A DNA stretch of 64,000 bases from Sipunculus nudus (GCA_026874595.1 CM049319.1:58536917-58600916); one strand, 5' to 3'. Counted from the stretch's first letter, positions 37,055-51,827 are shown. The notes: generated by a model not told the origin, from the sequence alone. Program-made: numbers and translations.

Positions 37055-38623
37055 TATATTTATTATCCATAGAATCTTAGACATACACATGATCACATAG
37101 TTGTATTTGAAACAAATACGATCAAGGTCTCATGTAAAATTAAGAATTTAAGAGAAATACTTGTGAAAATATGGAGTGTCTAAATGTGTCCCCATTTAAA
37201 GTATTCCTGACCATTGTCTTAAATGATAGTGTGAGATCTGTCCAGTACCTGTAGATATCTAGGAGTGCTAATAAATCATCTTCTACTGTTTGATGATCAA
37301 ACCAGAATTGCTTGCTATTTGCAGTTGAGTAATTGTCCTAAACAAGATGGTACAGAAAGTGGTCACCAGTTGTCACTCGGTAACAGTAATGCAAACTCAA
37401 CTGCCTATTTTATCTTGTGCTTAAGGCCCCCTTTCTATGTTTTCCTGAAAATGTATGCAGTAAAGCTTGCAAAGGAAGAACTAACCATGTTCTAACAAGT
37501 GTTATGAAAATAGTAAACATTCCAGTATAGTTGAAATGAAATATTGGAGTAGGGGCCAAATGGGAATCACATTACCATAGTTACCCTTGCCCTGCGCTTC
37601 AGGCTGCAAGGGGCAGTGTCTGCATGCATATAGGTATGTCCAAATGTATTCCTGCTTGTGTGTAAGTCTGTATTTATGTACGGCTGTCCAGACCTGAAAC
37701 TATAAACCTACTGCACATTTGCAATCACTACACACCAGGTGTCAACAGGGCAAGGGTCTACAATCTGTCTTGTTAGCTACAGTTTTGCTTGTGGTAAGTT
37801 TACTGTATTCATGAAACAAAACCTACTGACTATCAGAGATAAGTCTCCTAAATGGTCAAAATAAATTAAGACTACAAATGTCAGTTAACATCAAATACAA
37901 GATCTCTGATAGAGGTTAAAGTCAACCATGTAATATGACATGACACAAATGAACATACCTTTTACAGTAGGGGTTAGAGCAAACCTTTTTTTATTTCTAA
38001 ACAATATCTCACTCTCACATAAAACAGTTTGTAATGTAGGGAACAAATTACTGAAGACACCACCCTTTCTCTTCAAAGTAAAGCTCCATCTCTACACACA
38101 GACATCAGTCTCAGAGGACAAAGTTCTCACTGAACAGTAATATCCTTAACTGCCACAAGGGCAGCAACAATACATTATATCATATGACACATACAGGGAT
38201 ACTCATGATATAATACACATTATGTGTAATTTATATTTTGGTTGAAACTTAGACAATTGTTATTCCTTGTTCATAGAGAGAAAACCCCTGCACTTCAGGG
38301 AGAACAGATAATGGATCAATAACAATCTCTTCTATTGGTCTACTCATGCTGCCATTAGCCAATCAGAAGCTGATAAACTTATTAATGACAAATGACACTG
38401 CACCTTCCATGGCTTGAAAAGTGGTAAGAGACTATATGTTCAACATTGCTCCCCATCAAATAATAAAAGATTGTATTAGTATCTACACACGGATCTCCCA
38501 TTGATGCATATTCCTTTTATTTGTTGGTATCTCAATGTATCGGTACAAAAAAGTATCGTTGCCGCCCCTGTGTATTATTCCAGCCCAATTTGCGACAGTT
38601 CGTATTGAGAACACAGAGACACC
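37055..38623 (-). other. SUPT5H 3' UTR and downstream flank (extent uncertain)
   Basis: Sequence just downstream of the SUPT5H stop, with no coding signal of its own. A minus-strand AATAAA at about 37064-37059 is one candidate polyadenylation signal; I cannot tell which signal is used. Confidence 0.3.
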
Positions 38624-38770
38624 TCAATCCACTTCTGCTGGCATCTTGCATAAATGTGATAGGGGTGGCATGTGGATGTTCCCTCGGTCCATCTTTACCA
38701 CGCCCTCCCCTCCGTCGATACTCAAAAGCTGACCTGTGCACTCCCGGTCCTCTCCCCAGATTATCTTCAC
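38624..38770 (-). CDS. SUPT5H: SUPT5H last coding exon (final KOW and stop)
   Basis: 147 coding bases ending in TGA at 38626-38624. It encodes [20 protein letters not shown] and then EGVVKMD, ending with [10 protein letters not shown]. The CKM-type ending resembles arthropod rather than vertebrate Spt5. Acceptor GTTCAG|GTGAAG. The 3' UTR continues to the left. Confidence 0.94.
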   Translation of the reverse strand: MKIIWGEDRECTGQLLSIDGGEGVVKMDRGNIHMPPLSHLCKMPAEVD

Positions 38771-41700
38771 CTGAACAAGAGGATTGAATTAAAGGATTTC
38801 CATTTATATTAAGTAGGGCTGTGTTATGCCAGGCAGCCTGCTAGACAAACTGATTCACAATACAGGACGGCAATATGCAAATCAGTTTGCGAACCTTTTG
38901 CCCTGTAAAGTTCATTGAAAGGAATAAAAAAATAATCCCGTGCACGTTGATTAATGTGTATTAAATTATATTTAAAAATAAAGTACCAATGTACTTTGTT
39001 TGTTGTTTTACAGTTTTCTATTTCAGCATCATCTGAGTCATTTACTATGGCCACTGAACAAGCATCAAGCCAGGTCAAACCTATCAATAAAATGCTTGAT
39101 ATAGGTTTCTCAGAAGATTTGTGAACCGCAAATTTTGCAGTAGGCGAATATCTGTGCTCAGATTTCATGTACAGATTGAGAACTCTCAAGAGCTAAGACA
39201 TTCTTTACAGCCCTAATATTCAGGAAGCATCCAGGGCAAAACACCCACATTCATAATAAATCAAACAGTTGTTTCAAATTCATGCTAGAAAAATATAAAT
39301 CACTGTAATCCTTTCCTGCTCAAATTATTCTAGATTTTGGACAAATTCTGACATCATTACATATATATTACATGTACCATCTTGCTCATTTTTAATAGTA
39401 CCTTTACAAAATTTTCATTGGTCATTACAGAGAGGGTTTGCAATAAATTGATGGAAATCATTAGAACTGAAAATGAATATGCAATATGTTTAGCATTTGG
39501 ACAGTGGAGTGGGTAGTAGAGGTGAGTATCAGTCAGCCCATTTACGTATTGTGATATACTTACAACGATACCAGATACATATTGCCCATACCTGTCATTT
39601 TTCTTTGTGTATCATTTCCGATTTAAAGCTATGTGGATAAAGTTTTTTTATAAACAAATAAAAAACCTGTTATATTGGACTATCATTGCTCACATGCGCT
39701 GGCATTGAGACAGAACTATGTACATTCCTCATCCAGTTGACAATATGTGATCCTTTCAAGTCATGAAAGGTAAATATGAGAGCTAAGAAGCAGCTTCGGT
39801 TTTAAAATTAACTCAGATTATAGTTTAGGGTAGGGTTGTATGATTTGTATCTATATTAGTGAGCAGTTTTTTTGTGTGTTTCATCAGTGAGATGATACAG
39901 CATGCATAGCGTACCAGTAACTGTATTCATGTGATAAATCTTCTGTATAAATATATCTGTTTATTGATACAGCCCTAGTAACAAGCTCAACCTACCAATC
40001 TGACCAAGGTTGTTTCTAGAATGGCCAAGAGAAGGGGTTGTAGTGGCCTGTCCAAGGTTGGAGACATGACTTTATCTCAAATTTTTAATTCTATCACCTT
40101 TCTTAAAGCATGCGTTAAAAAATATTCTATTTCATTCTCCCTTAAGAAAGATTACAGTAAGAAAAAGAAATTTTGAATATAAAATATTGTTTTAGAGAAT
40201 TATGCTGTCTCTTTAAGATATCAATAGATCAGAATTAATAAAAAAATACTATTTTCAGCAGATGTGTGCCATTATTGAATCCTGAGGATATAATACACAG
40301 CCGGTAGTGTACAGGACATCTCCAGTATAGTAACACATACACACATAGTGTTATGGGACTTACCCTGTCTCCTTTTGATGGTATTACCGGCTCTAAATGT
40401 TCTGCTGCTACATTGACCACTTTGTCCGCTGCGGTGATATACAGGGAACACATACCTCCCTGAAATAATAAGTAAAACTAATTTTTTAATGAGTGTTTCA
40501 ATACATATTTTTTATAAACTAGGCCCATAATTATTAAATATAATTTAACCCAACAGATTAAAATAATTTATGATAAAATAAACAGATAAAATAAGTATCA
40601 TGATAGTAAACAATATATTTATTCAAACCAGTCACTTCTCTTGGAAAAATAATTTGTGAATATCAAGTTTTATTATATATATGAACTTGGAGTGGATTTT
40701 TGCCTTAGAATGGCCTGGTCACAAGGCATAACTAGACATTTCTTGGCACTGCAGGTGCAAGAGTATCCCCAATATAGTACGCCCCCCCCCCCCTTTAAGA
40801 ATAGGCCCCCATTTTTAGCAGCATATACTGACACTTGGCAAGCAATTATTGTTTCTTCCATATATCAATCCACAATCTTATTGAAGATGTTGGTCCTGTG
40901 ACCTTGACCCTTGACCTCATGACTCCAAAAATCAATTGGGGTCTTGCTTTTTCAATGGGACATATATAAGTCAAGTTTGAAATACATATATTAATCCAAG
41001 CTTGAATTATCATCTCAGGAACCAATTTCTGGACAGATGGCTCCTGTGACCTTCACCTTTGACCTTGTGACCTCACAATTGACAAGCGTCTTCCTCTATT
41101 GGCAGGGAAACTGTATGTGCAAGATGAAATGTCTGAGATGAAATGTTCGGCTGAAAATGCATCCACAACCTTTTTAAAGATGTGTCCTGTGACCTTGACC
41201 TTTGACCTCATGACCCCAAAATCAGTTCGGGTCTTGCTTTTCCAACGGGACATATAATAGTCAAGTTTGAAATCTATACATCAATAAAAGCAGGAATTCT
41301 CATCCAGAAACTAATTTTTGGACAGATAGCTCCTGTGACCTTCACCTTTGACCTTGTGACCTCAAAATTGATAGGGTTCTTCCTCTCCTGGCAGGTGAAC
41401 TATATGTGTAAGATGAAAGATCTGAGATGAAATGTTTGGCTGAAAATGCATCCACATCTTTTTAAAGATGTGTCCTGTGACCCCAAAATCAATTGGAGTC
41501 TTGCTTTTCCAATGGGACATATATAAGTCAAGTTTGAAATTAATACATCAATAAAAGCAGGAATTATCATCCAGAATCTATTTTTTTTACAGATAGCTCC
41601 TGTGGCCTTGACCTTTGACCTTGTGACCCCAAAATTGATATGGATCATCTACTATTGGCAAGTGAGCTATAAGTACAAGATGGAAGATCTGGGATGAAAA

Positions 41701-44700
41701 GTTTGGCTTTAAATGGATCCACAATATCTTTAAAGATGCAAGTCCAGTGACCTTAACCTTTGACATCATGACCCTAGAACCTATAGTGGTGGGCCAGACA
41801 TAAGTCAAGTTTGAAATCCATATGGCTAAAAACACTGGAGATATCATAAGAGGTGTGTGATTTTCACCAAAAATGGAAATATTAAAGGTCAAGGCCACTC
41901 TCATGGTAAAGGTCATGATCCAAAATTTAAATAGACCTCATCCCATAACCCATCTCTCTACATGTTCATAATATGAAAGAAATCTGTCAATTAGTTTTTG
42001 ACTTATAATGCTCACAATACTGTCAAGTGGCAATTATTTGGGTATTAAAAGGTGTATAATCAGGAAAAGGATAACAGGTGGCACCACCAGTTTCCGGCCT
42101 GTCACAAGGCTTTCCAAGATCTTCGGTATAAATGATTTATGGACCAGTCCATTCAAGCTTTCTTGAGATATTTAAGAATTTGTGTTATTTTTAGCAAAAA
42201 AAGGACCTATTCAAGGTCAAGGTCACTCTACTAGCAAAGGTCATGACCCCATTTCAAATAGGCTTCGTCCTCTTACCTATATCTATACAAATGTAAAGTT
42301 TGAAAATGATCAGTGAAATATTTTTTTAGTTATCCCGCTCACAAGATTTTTCTGCGGCGGTGGTAGCGGCAGCAGCGGGACAGTCGTGAAACCATAGAAC
42401 AGTTGTGACTTGATAATCCGACACTAAATGTAATACCCTTATTTATGTCGGATTGCAAGGCTGTCGGATTGTCAAATCCATAAATGTGATGGATGGTCAC
42501 AATACATTGTGACCTGAATGTTAAGAGGACTTGTTAGTATTCATTAAATATTTTCTTATAATAAACTACGTATATGATATTGTTATGATTTATGTGAATA
42601 AGAAAATAAAACATCCGTCATGGAGTACTGTTTTATTTCTTATATACATGTCTATATACACAAAGCTAGTCAAGATTGACGACCTATGCAGATTCTTCCA
42701 TTATGAGATATGATTATATTTCTGAACAAACTTTAAATAAATGTATATAATAAATGAACCATTGGTTAATCTACTTAGCTCATGTACGTCTTAAGAATGC
42801 AAGCATATCTGTCTGGTATCCTGTTCTTTTATTTTTTTCATTTTCACAGACTTTTCTAAGCGGTCGGCATCAATGTTCCCTACAGCGAAGCCCTGCTCCT
42901 CCATATACCGTAGTCCTGTTTTTATCCCCCTAATCGTGTCTCTGGGAGTTATTGGTTGAGGAGGACATCTTCTCCCTCAGACTCGCTGTCACTTTCGCCT
43001 CCGTCTTCTTTGACCATTGACACAATATCAGCGGGCGTCAGCATTGCTTCCGTGGGCTCCATGCAGTCAAAAGCAAGGTATTCCTCCATGGTCAACCATG
43101 TTGAGTGCCTAGACAACCTCGTTCACCACCTCCGCGTATTTTACACATGGAGAAGTACATACGGATCCAAACTGACTTAACTGGTGAGCAAAATTGACTC
43201 AATAATTGGCTCTAGTGTACAGTTAGAACAATACGCATCGCTGGATTTCACGCCTGATTGATCAGGGGTGTTGTGTGCACGAGCCCAACGACTGACATCA
43301 AAGGACCATTTTCAGGTCGGACTGTCAAGTCAGAAAATACGTTGGTATCCTAGTTTGTGTTGGGAAATGTCATGTCGGAGTCGCAATCCAAGGCTGTCTG
43401 TTTGTCAAGGCTAAGTGCTATGGGTCCCGTTCGTTTTTTACATAAAACCATCGGATTGCAAGGTTTTCGGATTGTTAAGGGTTGGAATGTCAAGTCGCGA
43501 CTGTATCCCGACTTTGTCTGGGGATACAATAAATCTTCCTCAATAAATAAAATTTAAACACTCTTGGCAACAAGTGACACAGACTGTGTTTCAGAAACAC
43601 ATGCTTATAAATACCTATTTAAACAACTGTCAAAAAGGGTCAAAATATTTAATACTATGAAGAAATGATTTTTGAAAATCCAAGATATAGGACAGTTATT
43701 TTTACCAGGATGAAAATAAGATCTAATTCTGGCTCCAGAAACATTTTATTGAGATAACATGACATGCAGAAAAATAATTGTACTTTGTAACTATTTTTTT
43801 TTTATTGTTTTTGTGATATGAATACATAAGTTTGTATGAAACACATTACTTACAGAGATTCCTCTGACAACACCGATTTCATGTATAAGAGCTGGATCGT
43901 CATGCGACTCTTTGACTTTGACTTCTATTTCTGTAGCAATCCAGTCTCCTGCTCCCATGTCCATTCCTACAACATCACCATACACAGTTCTCTTATTTTG
44001 TATGATACATTTCCTAAATTATGGTATTTGAGCTAACTTAATTTCCTCTGCTAACAAAGTGTCCTCAAATGTTTTCAAAAGAGTTCAATGAAATTTTGTT
44101 GGAAGGTGAGCCACTGGCCAAATTTGGGGGCACTTATCTAAGCAAGGATCTGGACTTGGAGCCTGGTGATGGTGGAGGTATGTGCTCTCTGACTGCTTTT
44201 AAGCTATTAATGTATCTTTCTAAAATATTCTATGTAAATTGAATTTACTAGAACAGCAGATATTCACATGTGGACCCTTAAGTATTTATAAGAGGTGATC
44301 AAGTTAGATATTCACTTGTTACTCATTTCTCTAATTTTAAATTGAAAGACTTTAATAGCATTTCCATGATTGGAATACAGATCACTTTTAAAAACATGTT
44401 TCAAGAATAGATGTCAGCAGCAGTAGAGACTGAGGTAAGTTCAAGGCACATTTGGATCAGTCTTGTGGTAAAAATGTGGACAAGGATTTGGGCATGGTTC
44501 AAAAAAGCATTATTCCACTCTAACCTTTGCCAAACTCTTCTGCAGATAGATTCTTGCCTGTACACTGTCCTTTGAGTAGTTGTAACTGTATACACATGAG
44601 TATCTAGCTATAAGCGATTCCCTTAAGAGATTTTTTTTAGTTTATTTGCAAGTCTTTTATTTTTGGCATGGTCCAAAAAAGCATTTTCTCACCCTAACCT

Positions 44701-47700
44701 TTGCCAAACTCTTCTGCAGATAGATTCTTGCCTGTACACTGTCCTTTGAGTAGTTGTAACTGTATACTCATGAGTATCTAGCTATAAGCGATTCCCTTAA
44801 TAGATTTTTTTTAGTTTATTTGCAAGTCTTTTATTTTTGGCATGGTCCAAAAAAGCATTTTCTCACCCTAACCTTTGCCAAACTCTCTCCAAAGATTAGA
44901 TTGTTGTCTGTACACTGTAATTTCATGCTGGATCTTCTTGCACTTAAAAAGCCCTGACAGGCTTATTTCTCTCAGTTTCTCAAAACCACTCATAAGGGCT
45001 GCGATTCTGTGTACACATAAAAACCTGGATGTAAAAGGTCAAATTATGGGGATATGGCCAGTATTTTATCTATTTTGACTTTTACCTTGTGACTATTCAT
45101 CCACATTGCCCTAAATCTTTAGCATTATTTCCATACAGCTATTTGGATAACGGACATTCATAGTACAGTCTTACCGGCTCCGGGTGTTTGTGGTGTGTAA
45201 GGGTTTCCTGGTGTCATTGGACTGTAGCTCATGGGAGATGGTGTTCCTGCGAAACCTGCCCCCGGTGAAGGTGTGCTTCCGTAACCAGCGGGGCTAGGTG
45301 TACCCACAAACCCTGCAGGACTCGGCGAACCAGCTGAAACATCAAAATGTAAGGTCAGATATAACATCAACAATGAGCATGCAGAAAGAAGCAATGCAAT
45401 GAGGTGTACAGCATTTTCAGGCAATATAAATACATGAAACAAAATACAACCATCAACCGTGACAGCTTTCATAAATCGGGAATTTAGGTAAAAGCTCAGC
45501 AACACAAAGTTAAGGCCTAAACGAGAAAGATGGTAATATATTAAGGGTTTATCCAACAAACTCATAAAAAATATTTTATGTGATCTAGTTTAAGGTTTCC
45601 AAGAATATTAAGACTTCTCATTGGGTAAAACCAGAAGTTTCTAACCTTGGAGGTTGTGAAACATGCCCCAACCATACATTTAAGCACAGATATATTGCAA
45701 TAGGGTCAGATATTGTTTAGGTATTGTGGCCATGTCTGTATGTTAATGATATGTTTTCATCAATGTCTATCACGTAATGATAGCTTCCAAGTAGCATAAA
45801 ATGCTTGTTTGAGGACATATCATTAATCCCTAAATGTCAAATGCCTTCTTTTTAATTCCTGTTTGGAAATAATTTTTTTTATCCTGAGTTGGAAATATGA
45901 TGAAGTTTAATTATATTCAATAAACAAATTGGGGTTATTAAGAATAACAAATACTCCATGTTTCAGGAAACTAGATGAAAACTACAGTAGAACAAGGGAC
46001 CCATGCGTCACGGCGCTCAGCTGTTATATATGATAAAAAATATGATTTGGGATAGAGGCATATGCTGGTTTTGTGTGGTAATAAATATAAGCTTTATTAT
46101 GAGTTGTTGGTGTTTAGCTTATGTATGATTTTGATAGTATTTTTGGAGACAGGGAAGAGGATTCATTTCATTTATTTTATTAACAAATGGAGTGCTATTG
46201 TCACACAGATTTTGACCTGGCCATATAACTTATAAGCAGCACATAAAATAAAAGAGTTCCAACTACTTATTAAAATTTAATAACAAATGTTGTGCCAATA
46301 TAATATTTATTAAAAATAATAAGAGAATCATATGATTTTTTTAATAAAATATAACTGAACTAATTATTAAAATAATATTATAGAATATATGCATTCATGA
46401 ATACATTTTGAAAGTATTTGCACTGGTATTCAAATACTTTCATTTTTACCTGAATTCCCATTCTTATGCAAGAGATTTTATAATGGAGTACATATTCATA
46501 TTCATATTCATATACATTTGCAAAGTATTTGCACCATGTCTGGTATTTATTCAGTTTTAGCCAAACAATGATGTGGAGAATCCAGAATATAAACAAAGGA
46601 CCCATGGGTCAGGACAAAAGTTTGAAATTTTTGCAAATGCAAAATATGAAAAATATTCTATTGTAATGTTTTATATTTATATAAGAATATGAGAAGCTAA
46701 GAGGAAAGGGTCCTCCTACTTGGTTATAGTAAAGTTCTCAATATATGATTGCAAACTAATACTCTGACAAGACTGTCATGAAGAAAAACAGTAAAAGTTT
46801 TGAGATACTGTGATGCATATGAAAAATTTACAGATGGACAGGCAAGTGGACAGAATGGACTAATACCTTCATTTCACATTCAAAGGAATAATGCATTTAA
46901 GTTTATATACAAGCCTATTTTTTTAGCATATCCACTTTTTTCATTAATAGTTTTTTATCTGATTCATTTTTTTTATTTACAAGTGTTATAAATTTGTAAT
47001 ATAAAAGTGAAAATATAAGTTAAAATATTAGAATTCTAAGTTGCAATCATTATATATCCAGATTGTAGCTCACATTGGGTCATATTATGCATACACATAT
47101 ATTTTATTATTTTTAAATCAAATGTTTAAACTGAATGTAAAAGAAAATAATGCCACAACATGGCATCTACAAAATTATTCCTTGAATTCCTATTAAAAAG
47201 TTTTGCACATTGGAGTTTTATTCACCAAAATAAAATAAAAGATTCAGTAAATTTGATAAAATAAAAACATCTTTTCAAATAAAGTATACACACTGTTGGT
47301 TGAATGAGGGACAAACAATATCATTATGCTAATTACAATCTAAGCTATAATTAATAACTGGAATTAATAGTTAATAGTCAATTTCACACCTGGTGAAGTT
47401 TTACTCTTCTGAAGTAAAGCATTACTTATCTGATGAACATCCATACTTTCATAGCAATACATCACTTTGTGGACACAATTAAATGTGCACTTTAATCATT
47501 GTAACCCTGGTGGTACAATCCAAAATCTAAAATGTAGCATGTCCAAGAATAAAATAAAATACAGAAAATTATAACATTTATCTAGTTTATGCACCAGCTG
47601 GGGGGGGGGGGGGGGGGGGGTTGAGTGCAGGGCAGAGGAGAAGCCTGCTAGTAGTGGCCAAGCTGGGTCAAGGCAAGCTGCCTGGGTGGGTTACATAATG

Positions 47701-50700
47701 CAAGTGAAGGCTGTACTACTAGGTGGGCCAGATATAAACAACACTTGACATGGTGTATGAAAACTTGAATAAAAGCTACTCTTTTCAAACAATTTCTTTG
47801 AAATTTCAGATTTTAAAAGATTAAATCCTTATGTATATATGCTGTGAAAATTAAATCAACAGTGCTTACAGGGAAAAAATGTGCCACTGCCAAAGTTGGA
47901 CAAAATTTAAGGTATTAATTTTTTATTTATGCTAATAACTTGAAAAATTTGCAAAATTCAGATCTAATTTTGGGTAAACAATTTAATCTTGATTAAATAA
48001 AGTTATATTCCTGAAAAAAAGTCTTCAGCTTCAGCAATTCTCATGTTAAGTGAGCAAATATATTTCCTGATTTTTAAAAAATTGCATTATATTTGGGCCT
48101 ATTACTTCAAAATAATACCCAATACTGACCTAATTTTTGGTATGTGCACAGTAAATATATGGAAGAATATGAATACTAAATATGATCAAAAACAGATCAG
48201 TGGTTTTGATATTTGGCAGACTTGAAGTGTAACAATTGCTTTTTTATGGAAAACGGTGGTTTTTCCTTAATATCTCAAAGGAACGAAGTTCTAATGACCC
48301 AATTTTCGGTATGGTAAGAGATTTTGGGGACATCTAATGGTATGCAGAATTTTGGATTCGTAGGTCCAACGGTTTTAAAATGTGCCCTGTTAACGGCCGG
48401 ACGGCCGGCCGGACGACGGACAAAGGACCACGACTATAGCTCAGATGACTTACAGTCAGCTGAGCTAAAAACTGACACGATCCATGGAATTTGGCGGTCT
48501 TAAAGTCATCAACAACTGATGAAACTGTCCCTCATCAACAAGCAAAGGAAGAATATCAAGGCAATCTATGCATTAATTATCGAGATACTGAAGTTTTTGT
48601 ATCAAATTTTCAATTTTTCTGAGGTACACAAGCAAGCTCAATAACTTGGGAAGATTCAGGTCACAGTGACCTTATTTCAGGTTTCCAAGGAGATCTGTTA
48701 TGGACCTCCACAGATTTACAGTAAGAAGTTTCCAGGTCCAGCAATCACGATTTGTGGTGATTATGTGCTGTATGAATGGTGATTATTGTAGCTAAGCATG
48801 ACAAAAAAAAAAGGGCGAAAATTGGTTTAGATATGGATTTTATCCTGAGCAATGTATCACAAAATTTACCATATCATGAGAAAATGTATTGTTCTAGCCC
48901 TATATAACAGGATACCAACTGTACCTTGATAACCAGCAGGTGACGGAGATTGTTGTTGATATGGTGAGTAGGTGGAGCCAGGGGTCTGGGGGGTGTACGG
49001 TCCCGCCGGACTCGGGGTGTCAGCCTGGTAACCTGGGGTGGCAGGGTTGGGGGTTCCGTAATCCATCGGGGAGGCAGCAGGCTCATCAAAATTGTAGTCA
49101 AAGTCATTAGACCTGAAATTAACAACATGTACATCATAGTAAAGCAAAAACCAAGTTGATTAAAGAGCAGTGATCTTATTCCTAAGAGTTCCAATGTTTG
49201 GACATCTGAAGTAGTTTTCTAATGTCTGAAAACAAGTACACATACTGTTTTCCCCGAAGATAAGCCACATTTTTTCTTCATCAATCAAAACAAAAAACTT
49301 CTGTGCATATAATATATGGAAACATAATTTTTCCCTATTATTTTCCAGCTGCACTGGAAAGCCAATAGACCACCAAAACATCCGTCAATGTTGAGCAATA
49401 ACTGGGGAATCAATAGTACTGGTTTAATTTTTAATTAGATAACATTTACTGTTTTCATTCTAAAATACTTCATATATACCTTTAACAGGCTTGCATTCCA
49501 AGAGAATTGATGATATGCTTACTGAAATATGCATGAAGGCACTAATTTATAGACATTTTTTTATACATTTTTAGTTGTTATATGGTCCAATTTTCTCAAG
49601 CACTGGGGATTGTCAGGGACGTGACTTCTTTCATGGGGAAATGATACATGACACACTAACCATTTCAAAACAACTTGATCAAAGCAAGGAATATTGGGCT
49701 GATTGCTTTTTTATTTTGATTACCCTGTTGTGAACAGCGTCATGGTCAGACTGATCAGTTATGATTGCGCCTTTTAATTGGTGACACTTAAGGTACTCCA
49801 AACATATTACAGGTAAAGCTTCCCTATGCCAAGTATACAAGTCATCCAGCTTTGTTGAATTACGCTTTGCTGCATCAACTTCTGTGCTTGATCTTAGATA
49901 CTTTAACAAGTGTCAGTCTGAATGTCATTCTTAAAAGTTCATTACAACAGAACCAGTAAATTTTCCTATGACTATCCTAAACACCAAATACATCATTCAG
50001 GATTTTTGCCAGAAACAGGGTGCAAATTATACAAAGGGTAATTTGTTTTTCCACCAAATTTTGCTATAAATGGGGCGTGTATTACCTATGGTAGTGGATT
50101 ATCTTTGGTGAAAAACAGTACTCATTTAAGTTGCATCAGTCTGTCTGTTACAACATTTTGGTGAGTGTTACAATATTTTTGTGTAAAGAATCATTTTGGT
50201 TATATATCAGTTAAAGAAAAAAATTGTTCTATCATATGACCTACTTTAACTTGTATTCATCAGAGTCCCATAAATGTTAAAAGTGATATGTATAAATTTA
50301 CATCATCATTATGAAATATACATAGCTGAATGCTAGGAAGTGCTGAAAATTTAACTACTTAAGACATCTTCAACAGTTCCTGAGCTAATGTAATGTAAAA
50401 AGTGTAAAACATGGGATATTGACAATAAGAGAGTAATTTTCTTAAGTAAAATATAGTGGGTACAAGTGTATGTGTGATTTGACCTATTCTGGAACTCTAT
50501 GTGACCTTAATCTCATATTCATTCAATAAATAATCATGAGCACTGGACTACCAAGCAACCAATCATGTGACTGTAAACATTGTAAAGCATCTATCATCCG
50601 ACAAAAACAAAATTTGTATAATTTGACAAAGTTCTGTCAAACAGAACATGGGTAGTCTGTACCAATACCCATGTCGTCATTGTTTCCAGGATCTTTTTTT

Positions 50701-51792
50701 ATTCAAAGGAGACATTATAAAAAGTTCTAGGCTTTAGGTTGCAGAAGCCATTTCTCAGACTACCCATTAAATAATAATGTCAAACTTGGCGCGTAATTGG
50801 GATGACACAAATAATCCAAAATACTGAATGACAGTATATTAAACAATGGAGGACAGTGATACCTGTTGATGACGTTAGTCAATACGTCATGAGTCAATGA
50901 TCTTTGTGACTTCATTATTATGTTGTAAACAGCTCTCACTACCATGGGCATGGAAGATCTGTGTAGGAGCATTTTGGGGGCTCATTATAATATTTAGGTT
51001 AAAGGGCGGAGCATATGGGCTGTGGTGGATAGGTCAATTGCGCTGTGAGTCCAACTATCACAGAATTGGCCTTATATAAATAGCATCTATTATTATTATT
51101 ATTATTATTATTAAATATGAAAAGGTAAAATATGATGTTGTTTTACCTGGATGGTGTGTTAGCATTTGATGGATCCCAGGCACTGGCTCGTCCTGGAGTC
51201 ATGCTGCCATCATGTGACGGTGTCTGTCCTCCATAGTGCGGCGTCCTGCTGCCGTCATGCAGCGGCGTTTGTGAACCGTACATTGGAGTCTTTGAACCGT
51301 ACATTGGTGTCCCGCCTGTCATGGGTGTACGGCCTGGGTATGCTGACGTGGAACCACCAGACACACGACCACCACTGAAATAAAACAATGTTACATTAAA
51401 GCAGCACCTCACTGTATTCACCAATACAGAAGAAAAATAAATTTATATAAATAGAAAAGATATATGCTGGATACATATTTTTCTCTGCCATTTATATCAA
51501 CATTTTCACATACAATGGAATAAATAAGTACCCCATCTTATGACCATATGTTAGGAAAAGCAAATTATAATAACCAAACAGAGTATGATGTATTTAAATA
51601 CAAACACATCTTCAGTGATCAACCTATGACAATTTCTTGTGTATTGGCATGGTTCATTTTATATTTTTTAATATTGTATTAGTATGCTGTGTATGAAATA
51701 TGTTTAATTTATAAGCATTACAGGCTATAATTACATACATGTTTATATGAGTAAGCACTTGTCCTGTTAATAGCAGATACTGTTTGAAAAAG

Positions 51793-51827
<35 letters not shown>

